Source of the DNA: Maniola hyperantus
Taxonomy: Eukaryota > Arthropoda > Insecta > Lepidoptera > Nymphalidae
Assembly: GCF_902806685.2 (NCBI RefSeq)
Contig: NC_048543.1
Span: 9,148,106 to 9,212,105, forward strand
Direction: 5' to 3'
Length of the DNA stretch: 64,000 bases
Below the pieces are notes generated by a model, which saw nothing but the letters and a program-made list of their open reading frames with translations, searched no databases and was not told the DNA's origin. A program made the position numbers and the translations under genes. Of the stretch, positions 10,883 through 23,897 are shown in pieces. How positions within the stretch are numbered: position 1 is the first letter of the stretch; the number at the start of each line of letters is the position of its first letter.

Positions 10883-11724
10883 GGTTAATCTTTAGGTAGG
10901 TACTCTATACTAATAAAAAAGTGTCTGTCTGTAATTTCGAAATAACTACCTCATATTAAGCTCATATGGTTACCTATTTGAAATGTACCATAACCGAATC
11001 AAACGTTTTTAAATGTTTTGTCTGTCTGTCTGTTAGAACGGGCTAATCTTCAGAACTGGCTGAACCTATTTCGACGGGACTTTCACAGACGAGTAGAGGA
11101 TTAACCAAGGAGTAACAGAGGCTACTTTTTAACCGACTTTTTAAAAAGGCAGTGCTACATAGACTTACTACAATTAACGCTTCAATCTGAAATGAGAAGG
11201 TAGGTATAGGCAGGTAGGTACTTTTTATGTTTTCCATTTTTCCAAAAGTTTAAGTTGAGGCGCTCTGGTGTGACTCTGTATGACTGTATACCTATTACCT
11301 ACCTATTACTTAATAATATAATATAGGTATCATTATGTACTATACAAAATAATGGCAATAAAATATTACACATCAGTATTGAACATAACCTTTTATACCG
11401 ACTACCTACGTCTTCACGCCTTTTAATAATAATAATTATTTGTTTATTTACTAACAACCGCGAAGCTTGTTATACCTAAGTGTTTATTTACCTAATTTGC
11501 AAACTCAATAATCGATTTAACTCAATAAAATGTAACTTTTTTCATTCTAATCTGAATTCCAACACTTATCAAGATTGTTTATTTTTCTTTTCTTTAAAAA
11601 TAAAGATATTCATTTAAATCATACTTATTTGGTTAAGCAGTTATAGATTAATCATAGATGGTTACATGATTATCAGATATTTAATTTACAAAATATTAAC
11701 TTGACGTTTAAACGTTTATGACTT

Positions 11725-11970
11725 ACTAGCTTATGCCCGCAATTTCGTCCGCTTGGACTCACACAAATTTCGAATCCCTATTTTACACCCTTAGGGGTTG
11801 AATTTTAAAAAATCCTTTCTTAGCGGATGTCTACGTCACAATAGCTATCTGCATGCCAAATTTCAGCCCGATCCGTCCAGTATATTTGAGCTGTGCGTTG
11901 ATAGATCGCAGTCAGTCTGGTGAAAAGTAAAGGTGACTACCTTTTCGTTTTAATATATATTTAGATGAGG
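11725..11970 (+). repeat. Dispersed 'TGCCCGCAATTTCGTCCGC' repeat
   Basis: A divergent copy beginning 'CTAGCTTATGCCCGCAATTT' and ending near 'TTAATATATATTTAGATGAG'. The part 'CAAATTTCAGCCCGATCCGT' is shared, in minus orientation, with the copies at 20.5-20.7 and 30.5-30.7 kb. Confidence 0.65.
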
Positions 11971-11985
11971 AGTTTATGTGTAGTA

Positions 11986-12100
11986 CTTTTTTTTTTTAAT
12001 TCATTATAGGCAAACGCTTGACCACAGTCACACCTGATGGAAAGTGATGATGCGGACTAAGATGGGACGCTCCAAACAAACGTAGCTTGACTCTCATTTT
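11986..12100 (-). mobile_element. LINE 3'-end fragment, minus orientation
   Basis: A poly(T) run at 11,988-11,998 would be the poly(A) tail of a minus-strand insert. It is followed by 'GCAAACGCTTGACCACAGTC', a 3'-end text common in Lepidoptera that I take to be from a non-LTR retrotransposon. No coding sequence remains. Confidence 0.5.
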
Positions 12101-12724
12101 ACTATTGACCAATCTGGCAAAATACAGACACACTGATATTCATTTGTAGAACATGTCTACGAAATTTTATTGAGTTTCGTTAATATTCAAACGAGAACCA
12201 CATTACGTTTGTATGTAGAGCGCTGAGGAGCGGGCTTGAGAAACTTCTCTTAAAAGGATCTCAAAGGATGTTTGTATTTCCATTTCACACGTCATCAGGT
12301 ACTAACTGGGAGAGCGGTTAGTGTAAGAAATCTGAAACCTGAGCTCTAGATGATTTTCCCGTAACAATCCTGCCAAAATCTGTCGAGCATATTTTATACT
12401 GAAAAGGAGTTTTAAGTATACCTACTAAGTTAGTTGCCCTACAATCTAACTGACTACAAATAAAATATCAACATGAAAAACTAGGTAGGTACCTACCTTT
12501 CTAGTAGGAATATTTGCAAAATATAAATAGGTATCTATTTCATTTGTGTTTTTGTACGTACTACGTAGGTTTTCTTATATTCTTTATATAAAAATTATTG
12601 CAAAAACACAATTCTTTGAATCCATACTTATATTACTTTAATTGCAAAAGTATGTCTGTCTATCTGGTACCTTCTCATTGGCACATCAGTTTAGTCGATT
12701 TTGAAGAATTTTGGTACAGAGATG

Positions 12725-12835
12725 GTTACATCCCGGAGACAGGCTATTTTTCATCCCCCCGAGAAATCAAAGAGTTCCCTTGGGATTTTTAAAAACCTAA
12801 ATCCACGCAGACGAAGTCGTGGGCATAATCTAGTA
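12725..12835 (-). repeat. Fragment of the 'CCCACGACTTCGTC' repeat
   Basis: Minus-strand copy of the same family as 7,140-7,365, reading 'GCCCACGACTTCGTCTGCGT' then 'CCCAAGGGAACTCTTTGATT' on the minus strand. Only the left half is kept. Confidence 0.65.
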
Positions 12836-13797
12836 TTACATAATTATTTTAACTTTACATTTGGTAGATAAGAAGGTAGGTAGCTACTTTTTACTTTATA
12901 ACGATTTCTTCGTTTTAGCACTTGTTAAGTATGCATACCTAATATTATGATAATAATAATCAGAAATCAAATAGTACATAAGATGTGCTATTTGTATTAA
13001 TTTAGCCATTTATATTCATATTAATGGCACTAAGAAAATGCTTATCATATTGTAGATACCTATGTACCTATATATTACTATTATATATATCTATTATATA
13101 GAAAATATAAAATATTTAAAACCATTTTAGTCAACAGGCTCATTTATTATTTTACGTACCTACTTATATAATTTTATGATAATAAAATGTTAAGATTTTT
13201 TATAACAAAAAAAATATATTTTAGAAAGTAAGAATAGATTATAATAATGTTATTTACTTAATATAAAATGATAAATTAAACATGTAAGTAAATAATATAG
13301 TTAAGGAAAGGGAAACAACAAGGCTCTATTATTCAAATAAATTCACGACCAAAGGCACTTTCCAAAACTTGTAAGTAAAAGACATCAACGAGATACGTAT
13401 TCGTGAAGCTACGGTGAAAATATTCACTTTGATTTGTTGGCGCTTGTATCTAAGTCATTATTTTCTCTACATTAGCGTTATTTAAAATGATAATAACAAT
13501 TATTACTGAAGACATATATTACAAATAAATAAATAGGCATTAGAAATCAGTTTCATCATGATTTCACTGTTCCAATCATTTGGTAAGTACCTACCAACTT
13601 ATGAGTAGGTATGGATATTGGAAACTTAATTTTTTTGATGTTTACGATATCATTGATTAGATAGCATCGAATACGTATGTTGTTTTTATAGTGTTTTGAT
13701 CGCTGTAGCACGGTCGACCGGATCATGGCGTACGTATTTCGAAAATAATGCGGTCAAACCAGCCGCAGGCGCACGACCGCTCGGCTCTCTCACTCAC

Positions 13798-14360
13798 CCG
13801 AAATTTTAACGCATCCAATGACGATGGTTACACAAAATCCGCAATCCGTGGTCTCTGGCGAGAGAAGCGCGCAGTCAGCGCTTCGGGAACAAATGGAAGC
13901 GCACTCGTTCACGTTCGAATCGTTGGCACATAACAACAGAGCGGACCGGTAACATAACTGGCGCGTGTTTTCGCGCGGGAGCGGTTGCGCGCGCGTGGTT
14001 GGGCGACGGACGGTGCGGCGCTCGCTCGCATCACGTGCTCACGACGTCGCGGTCGCGGCTAGAATGAGAGTCCGAACTCGGAGCACCCGGCCGCGCCGCT
14101 CCAGACGCGGCGGCGTCGCGCGTCGCGGGCCGAGCCGGCTCCGGCCCCGCCCCGCGCCACCCACTACCACACCACAGCGCACCATCGCTGCCTACCCTTC
14201 AACCTGTGCCAGTGTGCCAGCACCCAACACTCGTCCAGATCCCAGGCTCCACATCTCCCGGATAGCTACGCTACGTCGTTGCTACGAAATTTCCCTTTTT
14301 CACCCGCTACGAAGTGGTCGAACTTTTTTGTTGTTTGCTGCTTTACGAGTTCCATTACAA
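13798..14360 (-). promoter_or_regulatory. GC-rich island, candidate dpp promoter and non-coding first exon
   Basis: Composition jumps from AT-rich to strongly GC- and CpG-rich at about 13,750-14,300. On the minus strand the island ends at a good donor, TTTCGG followed by GTGAGTGAG (intron from 13,797). That matches the need for a 5' UTR exon upstream of the acceptor at 6,187. Frames within the block are low-complexity Arg/Pro-rich and look non-coding. It could instead be an unrelated CpG island or promoter. Confidence 0.4.
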
Positions 14361-14439
14361 AAATGAAACCTTGAGACCAGCTGCATATTTGTATATAATT
14401 TATAAAAAGCTTATCTCCAAGTAACAATTTTATGGATGT

Positions 14440-14965
14440 CCATTACGAATAATAATGTACATTTCCCGCAAACCTAAGGAGCTTTTCGCAAAACGACTTT
14501 TTTCATTCAAATATAAAATACCAGATTGATCAAAACTGCGTTATTTAGTGTTTTCTAAATTACGCCACCCACATAGTAAAAATTCTCTCTTCTCAAAAAG
14601 TCTCTTCTGTACAGGGACAATACTTTATAATCATTTACCCAAAGATATTATACTTAAACACAATTGAAGTTACTTCTAGAACATTTAAAGCAAAATTATT
14701 GAAATTCTTAATGGAAAAAAATTATTAGGTACTCTGTTAACGATTATATACCTAACAGAAAAGATATAAGACATGACTCGGACAAAATAATATTTAAGGT
14801 ATCTGCAAATAATATTTTGATGTGCATGCATTTTTAATGTAGTTTAAATTAATGTATCATTGCATGCCGCAAGGTAGAATTTGGATGTACACTAATAATA
14901 CCTTTAAGATCTGTATACTAACCCAAATTCGCAATAAAGAGAATTGAATTAGAATTGAATTGAAT
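14440..14965 (+). pseudogene. Degraded LINE C-terminal remnant
   Basis: Translation in broken frames gives GTILYNHLPKDI near 14,615-14,655, then a KLLKFLMEK-like stretch. This resembles the C-terminal region of jockey/CR1-type non-LTR retrotransposon proteins. Stops interrupt every frame. A (GAATT)n-type tail at about 14,938-14,980 is typical of a LINE 3' end. Clade not assigned. Confidence 0.5.
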
Positions 14966-17900
14966 TAGAATTAAGGAGGTAATTATATTTATATAACTAG
15001 CTGACGCCCGCGAGTTCATTTGCGTGGTTTTCAAAAAAATCCAAGTGTAAACTCCTTGATTTTCCGGGATAAGAAGCTGTCCATCTTAGTTGCAAACATT
15101 AAGATCGATTTATCGGTAGAGCCGTGAAAACTGAAAAGGTATCTGAGTAGGTACACATTCACAATTTCACATTTTTAGTTTAATTTAAGTGCTATTTTAA
15201 TTTTATCCATCAATTACTTAGTCATCTATCAGTTAGATTGTTTATTCAGATTGAAAGAAGTAGGTAAACTAAAGAATAGATAAGTGGTTATTATAAAATT
15301 AAGTCATTCTGATCTCTAATCTTTGAGTTCAAAGTAACGTGATGATAGATTATCACTTATCCGTGGGATTTTTTAATAAATTGAATTTAAATAAGAAAGG
15401 TATACCTACTGGATATCAAGTAAATCTGTAAAATTGATTATTTTTTACAATATCTAATATAGGTATATTTTCTAAACCTGTCACTAAAGTCACGTTTACC
15501 TATCTATTAATTAATAAATGATTTCTATTTTCTACTTTGGTTTCTTATAAAAATGTGGTGCAATTGTAAAAATCTAATTAAAAATTAAGAAGGTGTTTAT
15601 TTAGTTAAAAAAAACAACAGTGATTAATTTTTAAACTCCCTTAATTTAAACTAACTCGACCGACTCCATGAATCTATATTTTTCAGAACACAAAAAGTTA
15701 TTAATTTTCTTAAAGCTCTTAATTTTAAAATTATAATTTTACATTTAAAAAACTCTTCTTACCTAAATAATAAAAATGCTATTAAAATAACTTATATGAT
15801 GTTGCAAAAATTCAAAACACAGTAACTTTGAAATAGTTAATCAAGAGTCAAGACACTTAACAAAATATAATCGCTTTTAAAGATTTACACAATAATAAAG
15901 GCACGTCTCAGAAGTCAGAATCACTGAGCATTTTAAAGTAAATCGACGTAATTATAAGCAGGCTAGACTCCGCGGCCCCGAGTCATCTCCCAGAGTGGGG
16001 GAAGGGTGATACTGCTAAGATTTAAGAATACCGCCCCCACGTTATGGATCATGGTACAGATAAACAGTTACATAACTCACCCCCAGTGACGAGATGACTC
16101 AAACAATCGTCTTTTCTCCTTTACATCTACCTGCCCATGCCCCATAGGCAAAGAGTAGGTAGGTATGTAGGTAGGTATATCGATACCTCAGATCGTAAGA
16201 TGCAAGATTCAAGGTTCTTTATTTGCAGAAACATTTTTAACAATGAGATGTTATTATAACATATTGTCCAGTAGAAAGGTTACACCTTACATAATCAGAC
16301 ATGCAAAATTAGTACTAAAACAATTTGATATTTAGTTAATCTATTCTTCAAAATTCAAAATTTCATCTATATTGTGTAGAGTAGTCCATTGCCCTACTGT
16401 AGGGCGATTGTCCAATCAGAGGTGATTGCGATCGTGACATTGTAGCTGTCAATCTCCCGCAATCGCGCAGCAGGTAAACAGTTTGAAAATCAGTGAGTTT
16501 GAGGTAAGTATTATCATGATTGTTTTATTTCAATAAATGATGCCCGCGACTTTCGTCCGCGTGAAATTAGGTGTGCGAAAATCCCGTGGGAACTTTTTAA
16601 TTTTTCGGAACCAAAAATAGCCTTTCTAGTTCCTTTCCCGAGATTACATCTATCTCTTTACCAAGTTATGCCCACAACTTTATCCATATGGATTTTGGAT
16701 TTTAAAAATCCCATTATAATTCTTTGATTTTCCGGGACCAAAAGTAGCCTAATGCCTAGATAGGTAGGTATGTCCCTGGAATGCAAGGTAGGTAGGTATA
16801 ATATCGTGTACCAAATTCCTGCAATGTCGGCTAAACGGACGAGCTGTGAAAAGCTAAAAGACAGACAGACACATTTTCGCACTTATAGTATTAGTATGGA
16901 TATGGATTACTAATAGGTATGGATGTGGATTACAACTTTCACTAGAATAAAAAACTTTTAGTTAGTTTTAAACTATATCTAAAGAAAACTTCTGAATGAC
17001 TAATCAATATCTGTGTAATAAGTACAATAAACAGTCAGTTCCACCAATTTTAGTGCAAAATCTAAGTAGTAGGTAAGTAGGTTCACTGCTTACTTTAGTA
17101 AGTAGTGTACTTAGGTTCAAAACTACAGTTTAGATTTATTACATACTAGCTGCCACGGCGAACTTCGTACCACACGAGTAGATATCTGTGCTTCGTACCG
17201 CCTAATAGTCGATTCTTTTTCAGGAATTTTTCTCCGAAGCTTTTCTCTCCATAAGAACCATCCCCGGACTTCAAGAAATATTATGAAAAAAGAATAAGCG
17301 CAATCGGTTCAGCTGTTCTCGAGATTTGCGATCAGCAACACATTCAGCAATTCACTTTTATATATAGAGAAGAATAGAGATATGGCTGGTTTATACAAAG
17401 TGTAAATTATCGTCGTATTTACTGTTTATTTCCCAAACTATTAGTCACAGACTCCAGTCTACCGTCGTTGATAAGGGAACACAAAAGTTAAGTTTATCGC
17501 AAAAATTACAAAGTGTTTCCGTTTAATTTAAGTAATACTTTTGTTGTGAACTTTTTCACGTTTTGTAGATAGGCGATGTACCTACGTAAATTTTTTTTTT
17601 AATTTGCTGTGTGCCAGGTGTTAAGTTCATTTAATAGTCTATGTAACTCTGTAAGTGATAAAGGATATGGTCATTGGTCACTCCCCAATACATTGTTAGC
17701 CCCAGAAAAAAAGTGTACACTTTTACTTCTGGGTTAGTTGACCCTAGATAGTGGGGTTATTGCGTATTAAGTACACTAACATCTCACTAAAAATACCTAC
17801 CTAAAAGGTTGTGTTAGTAAAAAATATTCTGCTACAGGCAATTTAATTTAACGAACACAAATCATTATATACTTATGTCTTTCAAAATACTATTTGTAAA

Positions 17901-18021
17901 GTAATTTTGAAATAAGATTTATATAGTTTGGTTTCTTGGTATTTAAACTTGAAACGACTCTGGGAAAATTTCAGGCCATCTCCTTATGCGATTATTGCAG
18001 CAGCGGGTATCCATAGTCCCC

Positions 18022-18150
18022 ACTAGGTGGACAGACCACATGAAATTAGTCGCAGGGGGCGGCTGGATTTACGCTGCGCAAGACCGTGACGTGTGGAAGT
18101 CTCTACAAGAGACCTATGTCCAACAGTGGACGTCTATCGGTGGGCGATGA
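18022..18150 (+). pseudogene. RTE-like LINE C-terminal fragment
   Basis: The open frame reads TRWTDHMKLVAGGGW..., then AAQDRDVWKSLQETYVQQW, and stops at 18,148-18,150. This is the C-terminal end seen on many insect RTE-like reverse transcriptases. It is followed by GATGATGATC, a typical triplet tail. Everything upstream of the last 42 codons is missing, so it is a 5'-truncated dead copy. Confidence 0.7.
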
Positions 18151-18762
18151 TGATCAAATAACTAATAGGTATAACTAGAGGCTGATGGAAATTGCGTCGC
18201 ATTCGTATCTGAGAAGGTGTATTGCTTGGACGGGTACGATCAAAGATCTGTAGCAGGCAAAGTTTTGTATGAACTAATTTTGGTGCTTGACCGTTTCCCG
18301 TCCGGGAACAAAAGTTCTTCATCCGGGGAACGTCCCAGCCTACTTATCATGCACATGTTGGGTACGATCAGAAAATATCTTGTACTTAATGGGGTGAAAA
18401 TCAAAATAATTCTAGTTAGAAAAATGTAAATTTATAAGATAAAGTACAAAACAGTACAACTCAGAGTATAAAAGTAAATATTGCTAGAAAAATGGTTACG
18501 TACGATGAATGTTTCTTTTAACAATGATATGAAGCTTCGTTCAGGTGGCGAGAGACTTTATTTTGATTATATCAACGCACGTGCTATGAACAGATGACTA
18601 AGAAAAAATATACCTAAGTACCTACTTAGATTCAGTTTTTCATTGAACGAATTATTCTCAAGAATAAAATATGTTCCGCTTTTTTACCGCGTCTTATCGT
18701 TGAGTAACATCTTGAATGGATGATTTAGATGACACTATTTCAATTCAATTTTATCATTCACT

Positions 18763-18960
18763 AGCTGATGCCCGCGACTTCGTCCGCATGGAATTAGGTT
18801 TTTAAAAATCCCGTGGGATCTGTTTGATTTTCCGGGGTAAAAAGTAGCCTATGTCACTCTCCAGGTCTTTATCTATACCCATGCAAAAATCACGTCAATC
18901 CGTTGCACCGTTGCGACGTGATTGAAGGACAAACCAACAAACACTTTCGCATTCTGAGGT
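18763..18960 (+). repeat. Dispersed 'CCCGCGACTTCGTCCGC' repeat
   Basis: Good copy: 'CTGATGCCCGCGACTTCGTC' at the left, 'AATCCCGTGGGATCTGTTTG' inside, 'GCGACGTGATTGAAGGACAA' towards the right end. It has no reading frame. Confidence 0.75.
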
Positions 18961-19734
18961 ACTGATAAGTACAAAAAAACAATAGTACCTACGAAGGCGT
19001 TGAAAATCCAAACTTGTTAACGTAAAATGGTATTCCTACAACTTGTTTCATCTGAGAGGTCAGATACGCAATCGCTCTCAGTAAAAATTGATAATTAAAG
19101 TAATTAATCTCTCATCTACGAACTGGAACCTTAATATAAGTAAAACATTAATATAGGAAATCATAGTATACTTAGTTCAATATAGTTTTCCTGTATTATA
19201 GTGAAATAACTTCGTAGTAGTGTAATTTTTATAATACCTACCTACCTACTAGGTACTTATTCGAAAATTAGATAAATGCGGATTGCAGGCGAATTTCATG
19301 AAAAATAGTAGGTACTTAAATTATTTTTCATAGAATTCATCGCTACAAGACGAATTTTCAACAAGCTTTATGCTTATCCCCTTATTTTGCTCCTTTTGGA
19401 ATGGATTTGTATGATGGATGGAGCACATTCTAAAAAGGAAATAAGACTTTCGTAGTAGAGTCTACGTTTATAAATAGACAACAATAATAGAACAATAATT
19501 TAGGTATGAAATCAACTCTCTGTCTGTCCATCTGTGACATTTTATTCAAAAACTATAGCACTGAAAAATCAATAATTGTAGAGCACGTGGTACGAAACTA
19601 TATAGGTAATCAAAATCAATGCCACTATCAAAGGTCAATTTACTCATGACTCATGTAAAGATGTATATCTACTTACCTAATATTTGTTTTATGTAGGCCA
19701 TATTATGGCACTTATAGCTTTTTGAAGCGTAGAT

Positions 19735-20075
19735 CTTTTTGACCTCATTCCACCCTCTTTTTTCTACAACCGCACCGCGCGCCACCGTAAGGAATTTCAC
19801 CCTCACCATCTGGGTGTCTAGTGCACTTCGACCGTCCGCTGCGCCAGATCCTTCTTTCCACGCACGTGCAAACTGTGGAAGCAACTCCCATCGGCGGTGT
19901 TCCCTCTAGATTATAACATGGGGTTATTCAAGGGGCGGACCAACAAATTCCTAAAAGGCCGGCAACACATCGGCGGCTCCTCTGGTGCTGCAAATGTTCA
20001 TGGGCGGCGGTAATCACTTAACATCAGGTGACCCGCCTGCTCGTTTGCTCGCTATATCTATTAAAAAAAAAAAAC
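19735..20075 (+). pseudogene. LINE C-terminal coding remnant with poly(A) tail
   Basis: From 19,741 the frame reads DLIPPSFFYNRTARHRKEF, passes one internal TAG, then FFPRTCKLWKQLPSAVFP... and ends at TAA 20,011-20,013. This is the usual C-terminal end of a lepidopteran non-LTR retrotransposon protein. The 3' UTR 'CATCAGGTGACCCGCCTGCT' and a run of A at 20,063-20,074 follow. 5'-truncated and stop-containing, so inactive. Confidence 0.75.
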
Positions 20076-20944
20076 AACTTATAACTCAAGACTACTACGA
20101 TACGATACTATCTATATAATCGACCAAGAGGGTTACTAGTACCGAACGAACTTTAACGAAAAGGCTGTGCTAGTACCCACGACAGTCCCTACTCTTACGT
20201 TTGTATACCCAAACATAATTCACCTTAATGATGGAGCCAGTAAAAAATGGAGATCTGTCTGTGTTTCGTTCACTACCTGCTTTATTAATAAATATATATT
20301 CTAAGTATTATTATTTATTTCAAGGCGAAACTACTCAGTTAACAATCGATCGGCGCAAGGTTCTTATATACAGGATATGTTTCGGAGAGTGTGCTCAGGA
20401 ACTAAACGATGCATGTCTTAGTATCTCCTTCAATTTTACACTATCAAACCTAGGCTTAATACTAATAGGTTTGAATGTTTAGCTGATATTCTGATAAGCT
20501 TTATATATAAAAGGAAAAGCTGACTGACTGACTGACTATCAATGCAGTTTGTACAGCTCCAACTACTGATGGACGGATCAGCCTGTTTGACATGTAAGTA
20601 GATAGCTATTATGACGTAGACGTCCGCTAAGAAAGGATTTTTGGAAATTCAACCCCTAAGGAGGTAAAATAGGGGTTTCAATGTAGTCCACGCGGACGAA
20701 GTCGCGAGCATAAGGTAGTATCTCATAATATTTACCAGTTCTCCTCATTATGTCATTAGCATCTCAACAAGACCTAGCAGCCTTATTAAATCAAGTGGCT
20801 TTGAATTGCTTGTTAGAATTATAATGTAGTATTGATAGTGCCTTTTCTCTAAAGTAGTCTAAAAGGCCTTTTTAGACGACTTTAGAGATATAAAAGAATT
20901 GACATTATTTAGCTTTTAAACTATCGTCAATGATATCCATCTCT

Positions 20945-21680
20945 ACCTACATAGTATAAAATAAAGTCGCTTCCCGCGTCTTTATGTTTGTATGTATGTA
21001 TGAACGCGTAGATCTTTTAAACTACGCAACGGATTTTAATGCGGTTTTCACCAATAGATAGAGTGATTCAAGAGAAAGGTTTATAGGTAAGTATAGTTTT
21101 AATTCTCAAAAAATTAGAGATCCCTAAGGAAATTGAAATAATGTGAATTAGGTCGGAAAAAATCCTCTCATTTGAGAGTTTCCGAGGCGTGCGCTGCCTA
21201 AATGGTCAAAGTCACATGAAAACAATGTTTGGTGAAATTGTTTCTCTTAAAAAGTTCTACAAGAAAATCCGCAATAGCATACATGTATCTTTTAAGGTTG
21301 GCTCACAATACTCGATTTTATGATTTTCAAATAGGATCTGAAACAAAGCCTTACTTTCAAGGGTGTTTTTACTGACATACTATTAATTCTTATCAAAATA
21401 AAATAGTTGAACATCTGTAATATTTAATTTAGACCAAAATTGCCCTTAACATCATTTAATTTAGAATAATATCTTACGAGATATCACAAAATTAAAATAA
21501 TATGAAATATCGTAAGATTTAAAACTAACGCGCAACAAAACGAGACGGAGGCGGCGGCGCGCGGGCGGGCGGGCGGCGCCTATAATAATCTCCTCACTGA
21601 CACCACACGAGTAGAATGTAGATACCTATTTGACACCACATATTTTGTACCTATCTACGTTGCACCCATGCGAAGCTGGG
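20945..21680 (-). repeat. Dispersed repeat with 'GGGGCGGGTCGCT' end
   Basis: The outer parts (20,945-21,150 and 21,655-21,690) match, in inverse orientation, a complete copy at 59,994-60,240: 'AAATAAAGTCGCTTCCC', 'CGTAGATCTTTTAAACTACG' and 'CCATGCGAAGCTGGGGCGGG'. Between them lies unrelated or diverged DNA including a very GC-rich run at 21,540-21,590. Non-coding. Confidence 0.55.
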
Positions 21681-21739
21681 GCGGGTCGCTAGTTATAAAT
21701 AGAACTAATAATCGGCTAGACTCACGATACAACATTAAA

Positions 21740-21875
21740 ACACTAAGATAATGTTTTCAAAGGTGTGTGAAGCCTTTCCACACTCGACCAGCGTGGTGGA
21801 CTGAGCCCTTTTCATTCTGAGAGGTGACCCGTTCCCAGTTGCGACTTGTAGGCCAACGATGGGTTGAGATGATTA
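21740..21875 (+). mobile_element. SINE 3' fragment
   Basis: Diverged 3' half of the tRNA-headed SINE: 'TGTTTTCAAAGGTGTGTGAA', 'CCAGCGTGGTGGACT', 'CAACGATGGGTTGAGATGAT'. No head is present. Confidence 0.6.
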
Positions 21876-21949
21876 TTTTTAACAACGCAGAGTAATCAAT
21901 GAATTGAATTAACACCATGATACCTATAACCCCAACTTCTGTTTGTTAT

Positions 21950-22155
21950 CATGCCTGGTGCCCGCGACTCGTCCGCGTGGCTTTAGGCTTTTAAAAATCC
22001 CGTGGGAACTCTTTGATTTTCAGGGATAAAAAGTAGCCCATGTCCTTCCGCGGGATGCAAGCTATCTCTGTACCAAATTTGTTTAAAATCGGTTGAACGG
22101 ATGGGGCTTGAATGCTAGCAGACAGACACACTTTCGCATTTATAACATTAATATG
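21950..22155 (+). repeat. Dispersed 'CCCGCGACTCGTCCGC' repeat
   Basis: Near-full copy ending 'CACTTTCGCATTTATAACAT'. The internal 'AAAATCGGTTGAACGGATG' marks a subtype distinct from the copies with 'GACGTGATTGAAGG'. Confidence 0.7.
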
Positions 22156-23741
22156 GATTTGACTTGGGTTAAAAGTGAAAAGTGAGTTGACGAAGTAACA
22201 CTGGCAGGGAAGGCAGACCACCACGGGCAGACAAAGAGTGACTTTTGTCGCTCCTTGCCCAAAGGAGTTGCCGGTGAAAAAAGTCCCCAATAGGCTTAAA
22301 AAGAAATCGTATTGATAAATCTCTACATTTATTACTACTTACTAAGCGTCCAATATATATCGAAATTTCAGAGCAACATAATAAAATTCTTGCATTCAAA
22401 CCCTTTCAAAAGAAACTATATAAATGAAATTAAATTCTACTTAAATGATTCCACAAATGACAACATTACTTACAGTCCTTTACTTCTTTAAGACTTAAAT
22501 CAGTAGGCATTTTGATATGACCTGTTAATTCTGATATAATTATATATCTTTGTACTTTCATGTAAGAATAGATCAAACTTGTGTCTCTTAATATGAGACA
22601 CAAGTCAACTCTCTCAACAGTTTCAAGTTTTAACTATAGGTACCACCAGACCACAAGTAGGAAAATCAAATTTTACTGAGGAGAGAAGACAACACCCAAA
22701 CCTTCGACGATTCAAGATATATATTTTAGTTGTTCATCTTAGCTACAATCAGTAATACCTACTTACAATCAAGTGAGAATACTGTGCGCCACAACTTCTT
22801 TAATAAAATCATGCTAAGTTGTCAAAAGACTGCATCCATTAAATTAAAATTACTAAGATGGCTTATCGTTCTTATAGCCTGGCTACCGGAGCCGTTACGC
22901 GCGAATAAAGAACTGTTGTTCTTGTTTTTTTAATTTTTTTTGGCGCGTGTCTCTCGCGATCCGTTATATGCCAGCGAAAGTTAGAAGTCGCTCGGAATTT
23001 TATACCAGTTTTTCTTGAGGTTATAGAATTTTGGTTACTTGTTACCAGTCAATACGTGCTGCGTCATTGCTACAGTTGATAATAATTATATGGGGAAATT
23101 AAGATTTTATTTTTGTTGGTTAGACCACGGAAAAGATTTCTGTTCCGTGGTGGGTTAGACCTACAAAATATTGTTTTTAACATGCATTAATAAGATAAAA
23201 AGAAGATCCATTTTCTATTCTGGTAATATCAATGTTTTCGCACTTTTTGTATTGATATTATGTAAAATGTAGTCATTACATGAGTACCTACATATTATCA
23301 TGGAAATAATGTTTTTGGATCATTTACCAGTAGGTTGGTAAGTACCCTTGTACAATCGATACTAAAAGCAACAAGTAAAACAAGTCAAAGACATACTTAA
23401 TTTATATTTATTATGTACTTATATAGCTTTAACTCATGAAAGTTGTATACTAACTGATCAACAAAATAAAACTGAACGACGTGGACGCCTTTAAGTTTTG
23501 TAGGTAATCGGTTTTTTAATATTGTAAAGTAGGTTAGGCAACATATTATTAATTATTCAAAATATTATTTTATTGAGAATATCATAGTAAAACGTATGGG
23601 TAAGTACGGTAGAAGTCCAATAATACTGCACTGAATACTCAGGCTGGTTCGTTGCGCTGAAATATCACGTAACAATTTTTTATACTTGGTTCATAGCTCA
23701 AGGTTCTTCCCACAGCAATCGGAAATACTTAATGTTATTTT

Positions 23742-23897
23742 AATTTTTTTATCCTAATTAATTTTGTATTTTAAACGAAAAATGTCTGACCGTCCCGTCA
23801 AGGGTAAATCAATAGTAATAATTTTTTTATCCTAATTAATTTTGTATTTTAAATGAAAAATGTCTGACCGTCCCGTCAAGGGTAAATCAATAGTAAT
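23742..23897. repeat. Direct tandem duplication, 2 x 78 bp
   Basis: Units 23,742-23,819 and 23,820-23,897 are identical except one C/T at a CpG ('TTTTAAACG' versus 'TTTTAAATG'). The near-identity implies a recent duplication or, less likely, a local assembly artefact. Confidence 0.85.

Larger units (their letters stand above)
6187..13797 (-). other. Inferred first intron of dpp, repeat-rich
   Basis: No protein gene is recognisable here. If the candidate 5' exon at 13,798-14,360 is right, this is a dpp intron of about 7.6 kb, donor GTGAGT at 13,797 and acceptor at 6,187-6,186. It contains the repeats listed separately. Between them (6.2-7.1, 8.0-8.8, 11.0-11.7 and 12.1-13.7 kb) it is AT-rich with no conserved signal that I can recognise. 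Enhancers are expected near dpp but cannot be identified from one sequence. Confidence 0.35.

Noticed and set aside
13965..14366. 133-codon Arg/Pro-rich frame as a protein gene
   Set aside because: Low-complexity translation of a CpG island with no family features; a non-coding exon or promoter explains it better.
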